Shown in pieces: positions 1 through 11,539 of a DNA stretch of 57,215 bases; within the stretch, counting starts at the first letter, position 1, and each line of letters begins with the position of its first letter. This DNA comes from Diphasiastrum complanatum (lineage: Eukaryota; Streptophyta; Lycopodiopsida; Lycopodiales; Lycopodiaceae). The notes beneath the pieces were generated by a model. That model worked only from the letters and a program-made list of their open reading frames with translations. It was not told the DNA's origin and made no database searches. The stretch is taken from positions 1-57,215 of the forward strand of contig MU833373.1 of NCBI GenBank assembly GCA_029204225.1, read 5' to 3'. The position numbers were made by a program, and so were the translations under genes.

Positions 1-1
1 T

Positions 2-520
2 GGAATTCGTTAGAATCAGCCCACATTATCCGACCCCTAATGTGTTGCAGGACCCACTGCAACCCATATTGGATGATATTGCTCTGCTTTGCGTTGGCAT
101 CTTCGATTGTCACTTCGAAAAGCATAGATCCTTGTTTGCTTGCATAAAACCAAGTGGCTTATTGTTGCCAGTCCTTTATCAAAAAAATTGCTTTTCACAA
201 TTTGTCGCAACGTAGCCAGAATGTCTTATTGCTGCAAGTGGTTGACATTCTCAAAATTAGAGAGCTCCCAGCAGCTTCACAACTTGCATGTCTGAGTGCA
301 TTCCGCGTGTCTTTTTCTTGTATCACTTGTATCTGCCATTGATGGTTTCATCTTTGGTTTCTTTGAGGTACTAACTTCTGGGAGATATGTATCCTCCATT
401 TTGCTTCTAGGCATTTCCAACAATTCTTCTCTCAGTTGAAGTTCCAGTCTTGTCGATGCTCTTTCCTTGACGAGAAGAGGAAGATCTTCGATGGTAGGTT
501 GCACAAATCTTGGTTAATAG
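2..520 (-). pseudogene. Unidentified TE-encoded reading frame at left edge
   Basis: Read on the minus strand, this stretch is largely open apart from three or so stops and encodes a basic segment followed by a part containing LFEVTIEDANAK and LQWVLQHIRGRIMW, running off the window's left edge. The first half is also present, inverted, at about 40.74-41.03 kb, where the same frame (ALRHASCEAAG, MSTTCSNKTFWL) stays open; this argues that the frame was once coding. I do not recognise the family. It lies downstream of a gag-like region in the same orientation, so it probably belongs to the same retroelement. Confidence 0.35.
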
Positions 521-1530
521 TCTTCAAGGAAATGGACTCATCAACACATTGGTGGTAGGAACAGCATTTGGACGGATGGTTTGGTGATGTATGATGAAGG
601 CTTGGTGGAAGGGTGAAGGAACTGATAGTTCTACAATTGCATCATTGAACCCTTGCAATGTCGAGCTTTGGAACCACCACTTGTTGGGTGAGGAGCTCGC
701 TTTTATTCTGCAGGTTCACGGTTGTCTTCATCTTTTCTTTTTCTGCAACTCTTTCTTCCTTTGATCCATTACTTTGGATCTCTTCGGGCTTCATAGGAGG
801 GGATTCGACTATCATTGCTCCAGAGAGTTTCATTTGATCAAAATCAATCTGACTCATTTTTGCTTAAGTTTTCGTCCTTTCCTCCTCGACTTCTTGGATC
901 TTTCTCTTTATTTCTTCTAGCTTGCTTCACCTACTTCTTAGATCTTTCTGGCTGATCAACCAATGTGGTCGGTCTTCACAAGACACTTGCAATGATCTCT
1001 TAGCCACTTCGATAAAACTATCAGGCTTTGAAAAACTGAGGATTTTTCATATGAACAGTGGAATGATGGCAAACAGATAGATGGAAAGTAGGGGTGGATG
1101 TGGTGACATCGGTAGATGGTGTGGTGATAGAATAGGCATGGGAAGTGGACGAAGAGAATATTGATTTTCCAATTTTACTTCCTATCTGCTGAAGAATCTT
1201 TGTCGTGACTAAGGTACTTCTTCTAATAAGTCCCTTTGGATTGCCCATGTGTCTTTTTAGCTAGGGTCTTTGTCGTCTTTGGTTTCGTGACCTTGGCTTA
1301 TCGATCTTGCTGATGGTGTTGCTGGCAATGTGGCTACTCCAGTGGATGCCTGCAAATCCACTCTCTCCCTCCCAAAAAAAATCTGCTGGTGGGGATGTTG
1401 TTGTTGGTAATGTGCATGCTCAAGATTGGATCATCATTTGGAACACGCAGTTAAAGCACACGGTTGAAACATGTGATTGGACTAAAGACTGAACAAATTT
1501 TAACTAAATTTGTTTCGATCCTTGTTGTAG
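185..1530 (-). repeat. Dispersed repeat R1, copy 1
   Basis: About 1.35 kb that recurs in reverse orientation at 39558-41030. The copies align from the CAAATTTAGTTAAAATTTG motif at one end to the CAAATTG motif at the other. They share a lysine/glutamate-rich reading frame starting MSQIDFDQMKLSGAMIVESP near 857 in this copy. This copy has only a short CTCTCTCCCTCCC seed at 1361-1373, where copy 2 has a 133-nt GA array. It is probably the internal part of an LTR element, since a gag-like zinc-knuckle region lies upstream on the same strand. Confidence 0.75.
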
Positions 1531-2337
1531 TTGATTCGATGATATTAATACTAATGAGATGCAGGAATCAACTCTAAAGTGACATGGATTTTGCTTATTT
1601 GCAATATGCACAAAAATCCTAATCTCTGTACAAGGTGTTTTGGAGATAGATGGATGAATAGAAAATTTGTTCTCGAGATACTTTACGATTATGACACTTG
1701 TGCAGTAGCTATTTCTCATGCAAAAATCAATCTCATAAAAAAGAAAAACATGGAAATATGCGAATTGTACAGAGAGTTGAGAACGGTATGACAAAATTTC
1801 AATCAGCAACAATGATATTTCACCTTGAGGATGGCAATTTGCCATTGGTTGTAGATTAAAAAACTCTAACATGCCCTTGTTAAAAACAAGACAAGATGGT
1901 GACACTAATTTGGAAGATATAGCTTGAATGGCATAGAAGGAGAAGGTACTAATTTTCGGAGGTACTCCTCTATCATAGGATTCATTAAAATGAATTTCTA
2001 TAAAGATTTTCCTATTCCCATAGTTGGTGATTATATCCATTGTAAGGCCTTGGAAATCATCGCAGAATGTGGAAGACATATTGATTTGAGGTTGCAGAAA
2101 GAGATAAAAATTGTCAATTACCTTAGGGAGGTTGCTCTTGGTTGAAATTTTAGTAGATGATGGAACATCGATGGTCTTCCTTCTTTCGCAAGAAACTCAT
2201 TTCATAAGTAGCGTTTGTGTGACATGAGTGATCTGGGTAATCCACAGGGTTTGCAGAAGTCTGCAAGAAACTTCTCTATTGAGCAGCAGGTGTAGTTGTT
2301 GATTGCTATGGGTGCTCATGTTGTTGTCATCGAGATC
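1531..2337. other. No gene recognised
   Basis: Open frames occur on both strands, including one of 191 codons on the minus strand, but none shows a recognisable domain or is repeated elsewhere in the window. It lies inside the same minus-strand TE, between the gag-like region and R1, so it is probably degraded internal element sequence. Confidence 0.4.
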
Positions 2338-3488
2338 CTATCTAGATTCATAATGGAGATGGCGGGCAGGTAGGATCTTACTAGGTTGTTTGCAGATAGT
2401 ATTTGAAACTGTTTTTCCTAACACAGTCTGGGCATGTGGCATAATATTTTGTTTTGACTGGAAAATCAACCATGAAATGATCGTTTCACCACAGAGGAAA
2501 CATATGGTGCTCATTGGCCCTTGGGCAACTGCGTAGCCATCTTGGATGGCTAGTATTTCTTGGTTTCCTGGTTGTGATGGATACTCATCTCCTTGACAAG
2601 AGCATGAGGGGTCCTCGTGATAGGGCACATAATGAGTAGTGTGGTATGACTGGTCGGTGTTGTTTGAAGCGTCTGAGGAGTGGTCAACAAAATGTGATTG
2701 AACTGGGGCTGTAGGTGTTCGGTATTGTTAATTCCCTTGTTCTGGTGGTCCTCTAGGTGGTGGACCGAAGAGTGCTAGTTGAGGCAGATATGTGGGTTTG
2801 GTTGCCCAGGAAGCTCTTGAATCTTTACCGATGGAGTATTGCGTGGATGGTATTGATTCTGTTGTGGTCTTGGAGCAAATTGTGGTCTAGGAGGCTGATA
2901 GTGTCCCCCTGGCTGTTCTCGATGGTTAAACCATGGGTTGTAGTTGCACCAGAATGACCCATGATCATTGTAATCACATATTTCACATGTGATCAGAGAA
3001 TTTTCAGAAACTAGTTGATATGATGGGGCATTCATTCGCAGGTGTGTGCGACTCGACAACGAGGGCACTAGGATTCCTTGGTCGATGTTGTACTTGGTCA
3101 GGTGATAGCTGACGAGGCATGGAACTTTGGATAGATGTCAATGTATTGTGGAACTCCTTTGTGAGTTGGTCCATCTATAGTTGGTGTTGCTGGTGTAGCA
3201 ACTCCATTTGAGATTTCCAAAGTTGATCTCAAATATCCTTGTTCAGTTTTCGATTCCTGGACAATAACACGATCTGTTGTCCTTTCCCGAGATTCGTCAA
3301 CATTGGATCCTTCGTATGGCATCAGACATAGCTAACTTTAAGCTTGTATATTCGTCATTGGATCTAAACTCGCGTCTAATCCATCTTGGAAGTACAACTA
3401 AGAACAGATGATGAGCATATGTTCGGTGGGTTATTCTTGTACTTGACTTTTGAGGCGCTTGAAACACTCGATATAGTCTCGTACACAC
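2338..3488 (-). pseudogene. Degenerate retrotransposon gag with zinc knuckles
   Basis: Three minus-strand blocks read in order. At 3488-3297 is a capsid-like helical segment (RLYRVFQAPQKS, WIRREFRSNDEYTSLKLAM). At 3322-3098 is a polar linker. At 3068-2775 is the knuckle CEICDYNDHGSFWC, a perfect CX2CX4HX4C, followed by a proline/glutamine-rich stretch. Further down, at about 2530-2450, a second knuckle (CFLCGE, then a +1 frame change to NDHFMVDFP) is recognisable with its last Cys replaced by Phe. The architecture fits a Ty3-type Gag nucleocapsid, which binds element RNA during packaging. Stops and frameshifts make it a pseudogene; the family assignment is inferred from the knuckles only. Confidence 0.6.
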
Positions 3489-3900
3489 GCTCGTCTTTTG
3501 CCATTTTGATATTACTCAATTTGACAAAAGGACTCCCTATCAAAACAAAAGGGCTTCAAATGTTTGACAAAGGAGTCTTTCATATTAGACCAATCAAGTT
3601 TATCTTCACAATCACGGGATGGATTCCATTGAGTACTCTCGTGTATTTTGTGGTTGTATGGGTTTTTGTTGTTTTTGTTGTTTTTTTTTGTTTGGCTAGT
3701 AGGGAAGTCAAGGGGGAGACTCTATATCAAAAGGGTTTTCTATTGGTATAAGTTGTATTTTTGGGATTCTTTTTGGTGTTCATGCCTTTTTTTTTTTTTT
3801 GAGCTCTTGGCTCGAGTAAGGTGGACGCTCGGTCGAAATTTCAAGCAGAAGGCTCGATCAAAAATTTATGTGGGGGAGTGGGTCCGGTCCGGTCTGGAGA
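3489..3900. other. No gene; T/G-rich spacer
   Basis: Contains homopolymer T runs (about 3783-3800) and G/T-rich sequence. The hydrophobic open frames here on the plus strand reflect composition. It could be LTR or UTR of the neighbouring element; no terminal motifs were found. Confidence 0.35.
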
Positions 3901-3904
3901 TGGT

Positions 3905-4451
3905 ATTGAAGTGATCCAGTCGAGAGTTGATCATGCCTGACTCGGTTGAGAACCGAGTCACGGACTCGGTCGAGATTTTTTTGTGTAGGACCTGTTCGAG
4001 ATGGCTCTCTCTCTGGACTCAGTCGAGATAAGTCTCTCTAGACTCAGTCGAGATGTTTGAATTGGCGGACCCAGTCGAGATTTGACAGAAAGTGGACTCG
4101 GTCAAAAGTTGATGAAATCGTGACTCGGTTGAGATGGTTCTCTCTTTGGACTCGGTCAAGATTTTTGAATTGGCGGACCCGGTCGAGATTTGACGAAAAG
4201 TGGACTCGGTCGAAAGTTGATGAAACCCTGACTCGGTCGAGATGTTGAAGGGAGGGCTCGGGCGAAATGTGTGGGGGAGGGGCTCAGGTGAGATGGTAAG
4301 GAGAGGCACGGGCAAGATGGAGTTGGAAGGGCTCATGCGAGAGTGGAGGGAAGAGGCTCGAGCGAGATCATGAAGGAGAGGCGCGAGCGAGATCGTGAAG
4401 GAGAGTCACGGGCGGGATCATGAAGGAGGGTCGTGGGCGAGATGGTAAGTC
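3905..4451. repeat. CTCGGTCGAGAT tandem repeat, 108-bp higher-order period
   Basis: A 12-14-nt motif close to GACTCGGTCGAGAT recurs more than a dozen times at irregular spacing. Within 4052-4250 there is a longer period: ATTGGCGGAC starts at 4061 and again at 4169, exactly 108 bp (36 codons) apart. The same frames therefore stay open in both copies on both strands (for example TESTFRQISTGSANS on the minus strand). Beyond 4250 the unit drifts to GGCTCGGGCGAGAT and GGCGCGAGCGAGATCGTGAAGGA. Most likely a minisatellite; a repetitive peptide is less likely. Confidence 0.75.
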
Positions 4452-4829
4452 TGAGGGCTCATTTACAGGTGTTGGTTTTGCTTTCATATTTTTGCGTTGC
4501 AGGTTGTGGCAAGTAGCATAGAGGTCTATTTTGGAGAAATTTAGGAGATGTGTGTGGATGAAGTGAAGGCGGCAAGGAAGTAGATCGAAGTCTGAGAGAG
4601 CATGACAAGTGAGTGAGTGATTTTTACAGGCAGATAAGTCTGAATCACTGGATGCTAAATGTGAGGATGAAAATCCGTTCACTAGTAAGTGGGATGAGCT
4701 GAATCACTCACACCTCTAAGATTAGACATGGAGAGATATGGATAGAAGTATCTAGTTCTATGAACAATCTACAAGCTCTGACAGCGAATCAGACAAAGAC
4801 GTTACTGCTACCCAGCAACAAGTCCCAAG
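4452..4829. other. Unassigned sequence before copia A1
   Basis: No conserved domain on either strand. The last part may be degraded linker of the copia polyprotein, since a serine/glutamine-rich frame leads into the RT region. Confidence 0.3.
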
Positions 4830-6470
4830 AGTGGTTCATCGGTCGATTTCTCTCAGAAGATCAAGCCGAGTGTGCACACAGCCCACAAGGTATACTCCTG
4901 AGTCTACATGTCGACAACAATCGAAGAGGCACTCAGCCAACCAAACTCTGATCTCTAGAGAGAAGCTATGGACAAAGAGTATTCCTTTTTTATCAAGAAC
5001 CAGACATGGTCACTAGTTGAAGTTCCTATTGATTGCAAATGGATCTTCAAGATCAAATACAATGCCAATGGAGCAATTGATCGAAGGAAGGCAAGACTAG
5101 TAGCACAAGAATTCACTCAGATCCCCAACATCAACTACAGCGAGAGTTTCAGTCTAGTAATCAAGCATTCGTTGATCCGAGCCCTCCTACCTTATGCTGC
5201 AGCTGCCAATCTCAAAGTACATCAACTTGATCTACAAACAGCCTATCTGAATGGAGTTATACAAGAAGACATCTACATGATCTAGCCCAAAGGATACGTT
5301 CTAGAAGGTATGAAGAATCATGTCTGTAAACTCCATAAGGCACTTTACGGCTTGAAACAGTCTGCCAGAGCTTGGTTTCAAAGGATCAACACATTCCTCA
5401 TCGGACAAGGTTTCCAACCAAGCACTAATGATTGCAATGTCTATTCCAAGTCAGTGCAGCAATCCTTCATTATCATCACCTTATACGTGGATGATAAGTT
5501 GTTTTTCAGCAACAATACCAATGTGGTCAAGGATTCTAAACAGATGCTATTTTTTGAGTTTGACATGACTGATCTAGGCGAAGTTCACTTCTGTCTGGGC
5601 ATTTAGATCCACAGAGACAGAGCGAGATGACTGATCTACATCACTCAACAAATGTATCTTCACAATGTTCTTAACAGATACAATCTAATGAATTGTAAGT
5701 TAGCTCACTCATCGATGAATCCAGGCATGCATTTGTCAAAGGACCAATGTCCCCAGACCAAGCAGGAAGAGGAGTAGATGAGAGAGTATCCTTATCGATC
5801 GATACTTGGATTTCTCATGTACACAATGGTCTGTACAAAATCAGACATCTCTTTCGTTGTAAGCTCACTCAACCAATATATGGCTAATCCTGGCATTACC
5901 CATTGGAAGGCTCTCATAAGAGTCATGAGGTATATTTGAGCTACCATGGACCAATGCATCTGCTATGAAGAAGTCAGTAACGACAATCTTCATCAGCTCA
6001 GTGGATATTCTGATGCAAGCTGGGGAGGAGATGCAAACAATTGTAAGTCCACATTTGGATTTACATTCTTCTTCAACGATGGTCCTATCTCATGGAACAA
6101 TCATAAGCAAATCTCTATTACTCTTTCTTCTACAGAAGTAGAATACATTGCTGCTTCTCAATCTATTAAAAAAAACATTTTGGCTGAGAAATATATTGTC
6201 AGACATTAATTTGTATCAGTACAACCCCACAATTTTAGTATGTGATAGTCAGAGTGCTATTGCCTTATCGACCAACCCTAGATTTCACTCTAGGAGTAAG
6301 CACATTGAAATAAGATATCACTACATGTTCTCAACAAGGAGGTGAGCTTAACATACTGTAGAACGTAGGACATGGTTGCAGATATATTCACGAAGGCATT
6401 AAGTGTTAATGCACACAACAAGTTTTGTGCATTGCTTAGTCTGAAGATCAAGGCATTCACGGATCCACAT
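4830..6470 (+). pseudogene. Copia A1 RT-RNase H (3' half of pol)
   Basis: C-terminal half of a Ty1-copia polyprotein. The linker (TIEEALSQPNSDL, stop, REAMDKEY) begins near 4911. RT follows with WIFKIKYNANG, KARLVAQEF, VHQLDLQTAYLNG, YGLKQSARAW and the catalytic box LYVDDKLFF near 5485. Then come DMTDLGEVHFCLGI and the DISFVVSSLNQYMANPG region. RNase H has SGYSDASWGGD, ISWNNHKQISITLSSTEVEY, VCDSQSAIALS and SKHIEIRYHY, ending DIFTKALS near 6400. At least four in-frame stops (5283, 5605, about 5777, 5938) and a frameshift near 6205 inactivate it. gag, protease and most of integrase are missing on the left. It is directly followed by PPT and LTR. A closer relative is A2 at 37.2 kb. Confidence 0.92.
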
Positions 6471-6480
6471 TAAGGGGGGG
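6471..6480 (+). other. Polypurine tract of copia A1
   Basis: TAAGGGGGGG immediately before the LTR start, at the position expected for plus-strand priming in copia elements. A2 has TAAGGGGGAGG at the same place. Confidence 0.85.
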
Positions 6481-7458
6481 TGTTGTATTAATCTCCTCTA
6501 CTCTCCTAAATCCTATGTTAATTTGCCTCCATTCATGCTGCTGTATTTTACTTATGTGTTAGCAACAAAGTAAAATGAAAGTAAAATAAAACACCGTGGC
6601 ATGTGTATTGTAAGTCCACTGTGAGTACTTGTTAATAAACTCCTATCATGGCATGCGTGTTATAAGTCCATGGGTAGAAAGTTAATTGAATTCTAAACTT
6701 CTAAGTTAAAAAATTTAACTTAGAGAACTTAAACTTAGAAACTTAAGCTTAGAAAATAAAAGATTCTAAGTTATCTTGAGTTCTAGGTTTAGAGTCTTAG
6801 GTTTTCTAAGTTAGAAGTGGAGAAGTTTAGAAGTCTTAGAATTGCAAGTTTTAGAAATTAATCCCATAAGTTAGTAGAAGCTTATGGAAGGCCCTTCTTG
6901 CTATAAGAAGAGAGGCATTTCCATTGTAAAATAACACTTGAGATTATGCTAAATTGCTCTCTCTTTGAGATTATCATTCTATTTCTTTGTGTTCTCATTG
7001 GAAGGTGCATAGCTTGAGGGAAGGTGCTCGGGCCTCCTCTTGCCTCCTTTGATTGGTTTTACCTGTGGCATGCTTTTATTTGCTTATTACTTAGTATTAG
7101 CCGCAAGTCATGTTTTCTAATCCCTTTTGGGTGTTAAGTAGGATTTAGTCCTCTTGCTAGTTAGGAAGCCTTAGCAAGATTTTATTCGTTGATCCTTGCT
7201 AGTTGGGTAAGCCTTAGCAAGTTTATTTTATTTATTGCACATTGGATAGTTGGGTGCTACCTTAGCCACACCTTAGTTAGTTTTATTTCCGTTCCGAGCA
7301 CCAGTTGGAAAAGCCTTGGTGCTCCCTCCTTGTTTATGTTTTATTCACAGTTGAAAGCTTGTAGAACTTAGAAGGTGGACGACCGGTCTACCACTATACC
7401 ACGCACGAATCTCTACTTTAGACCTAGCCACCGTAGTGGAGTAGAAATACTTCCAACA
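6481..7458 (+). mobile_element. 3' LTR of copia A1
   Basis: Begins TGTTGTATTAATC right after the PPT. The proposed end is TTCCAACA at 7458, giving a 5-bp TGTTG/CAACA inverted terminal match and a length of 978 bp. A TATA-like box (TATAAGA, 6902-6908) is followed about 50 bp later by a GCTCTCTCTTT pyrimidine patch. Repeated CTTAG/TAAGTTAG-type words fill 6690-6870. No matching 5' LTR lies in the window. The left boundary is firm; the right one is inferred from the terminal repeat. Confidence 0.7.
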
Positions 7459-8011
7459 TTATGTTGTCGCACAGTCTGCATAAATACAAGTAAATTTTCA
7501 CAGGCAAAAAAGGCAAAAAAGACGACACTGTGTTTTTACACGTGATTTGTGACAGGCGCAAAAGACGACACTGCCCTACAAATGCCGAAGGTGCCCTAAT
7601 GGAAAAGCGAAGGTACCCTATAAATCAAATCTTAAGACATTTGTTAGAGTGTCGCATTTTTCGCATCTTCACCAACGTTCATTTCAACGAAGGCTTATGT
7701 CGTGGCCTTCTCATGCTCATCCCATGCACTGTGCAAATAGATTTGACAACGACAGAAGAAAACCACAATCTCCATAGACAGCACATCCACTTTGTACTTT
7801 CTTCATCTGCACACCTGTAACATTATGTATATATTGAATACCATCTGCATATTCAACAACCAAAAAAAATGAAGTGTGTGAAACATATAGCAAGTATCAT
7901 AAGCTTATCAAAGATAGACGAAGTAGATGCTTTTGCACATCGATTCTTTGTATTGTAAGTAATAAGTTTATTCCTTTTACAAATTGGATTAGCTTTGTGA
8001 AGCACGCAGTT
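7459..8011. other. No gene recognised between A1 LTR and integrase scrap
   Basis: A small internal repetition of a GACGACACTG word near 7521 and 7564 is visible. Open frames have no recognisable domain. The right end may be heavily degraded upstream integrase. Confidence 0.3.
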
Positions 8012-8434
8012 TCATCCGCTACTGTCTTGTGCTATTTCATAAGCAAGAAATCTGATGCTTTTTCCTAGTTTAGAGAGTTCAAGACTCTAGATGAAAAACA
8101 AACAAGTTGTTATATTAAGACTCTCAGTTCAAATGGTGGCGGTTTGTATTTTTCAACAGAGTTTATAGATTTTTGCAAGGATCGGAGGGGCAAGAGGCAA
8201 ACTACTGCACCATAATCACCACAACAAAATGGAGTTGCAGAACGGAAGAACAGATCCATTGTGGAGATGGCTAGGGCAATGCTTAAGAGCAAGGGTTTGC
8301 CAAATATCTTCTGGGCAGAAGCATGCAACACAGCTACTCATATCTTGAATCGGTGTCCTACGAATTTCGTGGAGGGTAAGACACCTTACGAAGCTTTTAC
8401 TAGAAAGAAACCTAGCTTAGTAGTCAACTCCTAG
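8012..8434 (+). pseudogene. Copia integrase core fragment
   Basis: One frame with stops at 8066 and about 8207 encodes part of a copia integrase: FISKKSDAFS, FREFKTLDEKQ, SNGGGLYFSTEFIDFC, then QQNGVAERKNRSIVEMARAM, WAEACNTATHILNRCP and GKTPYEAF. The third catalytic Glu (VAERKN) is present; the second Asp, normally in a DNGGEY-type motif, is Asn in SSNGGG; the first lies off the left end. Homology stops a few codons after the RKKPSL motif, where the (TC)n array begins. A truncated relic. Confidence 0.88.

Positions 8435-8439
<5 letters not shown>

Positions 8440-8530
<91 letters not shown>
8440..8530. repeat. (TC)n microsatellite, 91 nt
   Basis: Uninterrupted TC/CT dinucleotides, about 45 units, starting exactly where the copia integrase homology ends and followed by TATTTCAGGGTT. 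Confidence 0.97.
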
Positions 8531-8532
<2 letters not shown>

Positions 8533-11182
8533 TTCAGGGTTACCTTTGTACTCTCTTTCAATTAGTGTGATACAATGATTGTGTGTTCTTCCTCTTTATG
8601 GTGATTGCTTCTGATGAATGATTGATAGTGCTTATCAGATAAGTTGACAAAATTTCAATCTTTCAATTGTATGTAGAACTAGACTTGACTCTTCATTGTG
8701 TTATTGGAAGACTTGAATGCTTTTCCTCTCATTTACTTCAATTTTTAGCACTTTTCAACACTTCACATGGGTAACTTTAGATGCACGTATATATCTTTAT
8801 AGGACTCCAATTTTTTTTTATAGACATGTTTCTATGGTCATAAAGGATTTTTGAAAGTAGATAGCCAAAGAAAGGGTTGTAAAAAGCACCTCCAAAAGAG
8901 CTAAAACTCTCTAGCACCTTTCAATAATTTTCAAATCGCGGATTGTTAATACTCTTCGTGAAAAATTCCCACAAGAATTGAAAGCGACATGAAAAATGAA
9001 TAAACACGAGCTTATGAATAAGAATTTTTCATGATTAACTGCATTGATCCTACAGAGATGGGGTGTCCAAATCCCACTAATGTTGAGACACGTTTAGAAT
9101 ACAGTAAAAGCTAGGTCAAAAATGCCAAAAAGATACAAGCTCCAAATAGGTGTTGTTGTAGTTAGGATGCCAAAAATGGACAATCCTAAATTGGGATGAA
9201 GCGGGAAGGGAGGCTTGCAAGCAAGCATTGTAATTCAATCTAAACTTTGATAGCTTGTCCTTCAAATATTCGATAAATCATTTGCATTACTCAAACCTAT
9301 CTTAAATTTAGCAATTTTATTTTGATACATTAAAAGTATCAATTCACCAAATGTGATTTTTAAATTGCACACTAAAATCTCCTAAAGCATTTTCATTGCT
9401 TGCAAAGTGCAATTCATCATGAGAACATTAGTCAATCATTTCAATTTGTCCAATATTGAAAAACTTTGTTAAATTGAACTTCAACATGAACAACTTTTCA
9501 TTGGACTTCACACAAAACAGCGCATTGTCATCTATTTGCGCAAAATGTCAAAAATCACAATTAAATACAGCCTCTCAACTTTCCATCAACAATAATCTAG
9601 TAATCTTGGACTATACTATGTGGTGTTAGCACTTTTTGCACATCAAAAAGACATTACTAGTAAAAATTCATGATTGAATTTCTTTTTTTCTTGGATATGA
9701 TTATTATATCATTTGTGTTGAATCTTGTATTGGGCAAGTTGGCCAAGTATTGAAATTTTTAATACCAACCAAATCCCAATGACATTCTTTCAAATAATTT
9801 CTAACCAGCCGAGTATCAACATAAGCATGGTTACAAATTGGTAATTAGTATCAATAAGCTTGGATATTGCAACCAGGTATATGGGTAAAGTATATATAAT
9901 TCATTTGAAATCACTTTATTTAAAAGACAATATGCATTTAACAAAAAGCATGACCTTTTTAATAACAGCCTGCACATAATTTGAAAGGCTAATACTTTCT
10001 TGGTGCCAACCATTGTATTTGGACCACCATGAATAAAATTTCAAGTGTAAACTGTAGATATAAAAAAAAAATGGGTCCTACATTGATAACATGGCAAAAT
10101 TAATCCTTTTGCCCCTAATATAAGTATCAATGTGAGAATGAACTTGCGGAAAAACTCCATGGTTTTCACTTTTCTTGGTGCTAAAATCAAGCCCTATAGT
10201 TGTACACTTCACCTTTTTTAAGTGGCCCTCATTTAGACATTCTTTGTGCCAAGCAACATATTGATAGCATGCATGAGTTTTTGACTACTTCCAATTGTGC
10301 AGATTCCTCAACATGATTGGCAAGCTGATTTTTTATTCCTAGAACCTGTGAAACACATTTTTCTACATCAAATTTTGCTCCCAAGTTTGTTTTGAGAATA
10401 CCTCTTTTTGCTCACTATCAACTATGTTCCAACACCCAAGGCAGAATTCTTTATAAAGTTTTTAATCTTACGTTTTTTGTGCCGAGAACTGTCATGTAAC
10501 TTCTTTCACCATTTTTACTGTCTTAATTGGATATTTTTCAAAGTTAATGTCTAATGTTCCTACATTTTAGGAAGCGCTACTATTGTAAAGATCTAGAAAC
10601 AAGTGACAGTCCTAAACATTTGAGATGTTAGAGCTTGTGCCTTACCATACTGGCTTCAGGATAGATTTGAGATTTGACACAAGCTACCAAAACTCTTGGC
10701 ACAATATATGTTTTCATCTAAAGAAAACTTACGAATGAAAATGTGACATCTTTGCAAAACATACATGCCACTTCTCTCCATGTAGCCATCTTTCAAATGC
10801 ATGCTATGAGAAAAGAAAGGACTTTTGCACTTAAGATACAAAGGGCTTGTCTAGAGTAACAAGTAACTAAAAGAGGGAAATTAGCAAAAAGTTAACTCTC
10901 CAAAATATATAATGGCAAGCCTGTGGCAAATGTGCTCGGAATAGAGCAGAGCAACAACCATAATGTTAATCGATGCACTGAAACTGAATATTTATCAAAG
11001 GTCATTAAACCCATTCGGTCAAAGGGCCGCACTTGTGAATGTCCAAGTCACACATTTGGATAATGCAAAACTAAACAAATTGATAAGCAACAAAAGATAT
11101 CCACTATTGCACACACAATTATTTTGATAAGATGAGCTAATGTAATTCATCATCTTCATTGATAAACTATGAGACAACAACT
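8531..11182. other. AT-rich intergenic DNA, no gene seen
   Basis: About 2.65 kb with only short open frames on both strands, none with a recognisable motif. It separates the TE-rich left side from the 3' end of PCK. Nothing in it repeats elsewhere in the window as far as I could see by eye. Confidence 0.5.
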
Positions 11183-11188
11183 TTTATT
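11183..11188 (-). terminator. Candidate poly(A) signal of PCK
   Basis: AATAAA on the minus strand about 350 nt downstream of the PCK stop codon, a plausible plant 3' UTR length. It is the only canonical hexamer I noticed in that interval; plant signals are loose, so this is tentative. Confidence 0.4.
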
Positions 11189-11539
11189 AAGCAATCTACC
11201 CTTCTAGGAATGCAACTCCATAAGGGACAGACTACAAATGTGAACAAGAAAATGTGCCTGGAATATTTTCGATGAACCAATGTCTTTCATTGTGTTCATC
11301 TAGAGATATCAGCTAGAAAGAGAACTCAATCTTGAACACAGAGGAGACATGTTGATAGCCTAAAGACAAGCAGAGAGGCAAACCACATAGCTTGGAAGAG
11401 AGTCCTTGGGGCCAACCCGAATTTGGAGAGGCTCCTGTATGCACTTAATTTACCAGAGGCATCCATAGAAAACAAAAGATGAAAGTCTTTTCCTCGTGAA
11501 GAAACCAAAAACCCACTTCCAGTGAAAACTTAAAACTTG

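Noticed and set aside
1504-2079. 191-codon minus-strand ORF
   Set aside because: No recognisable motif, no repeat elsewhere in the window, and competing plus-strand frames; likely chance.
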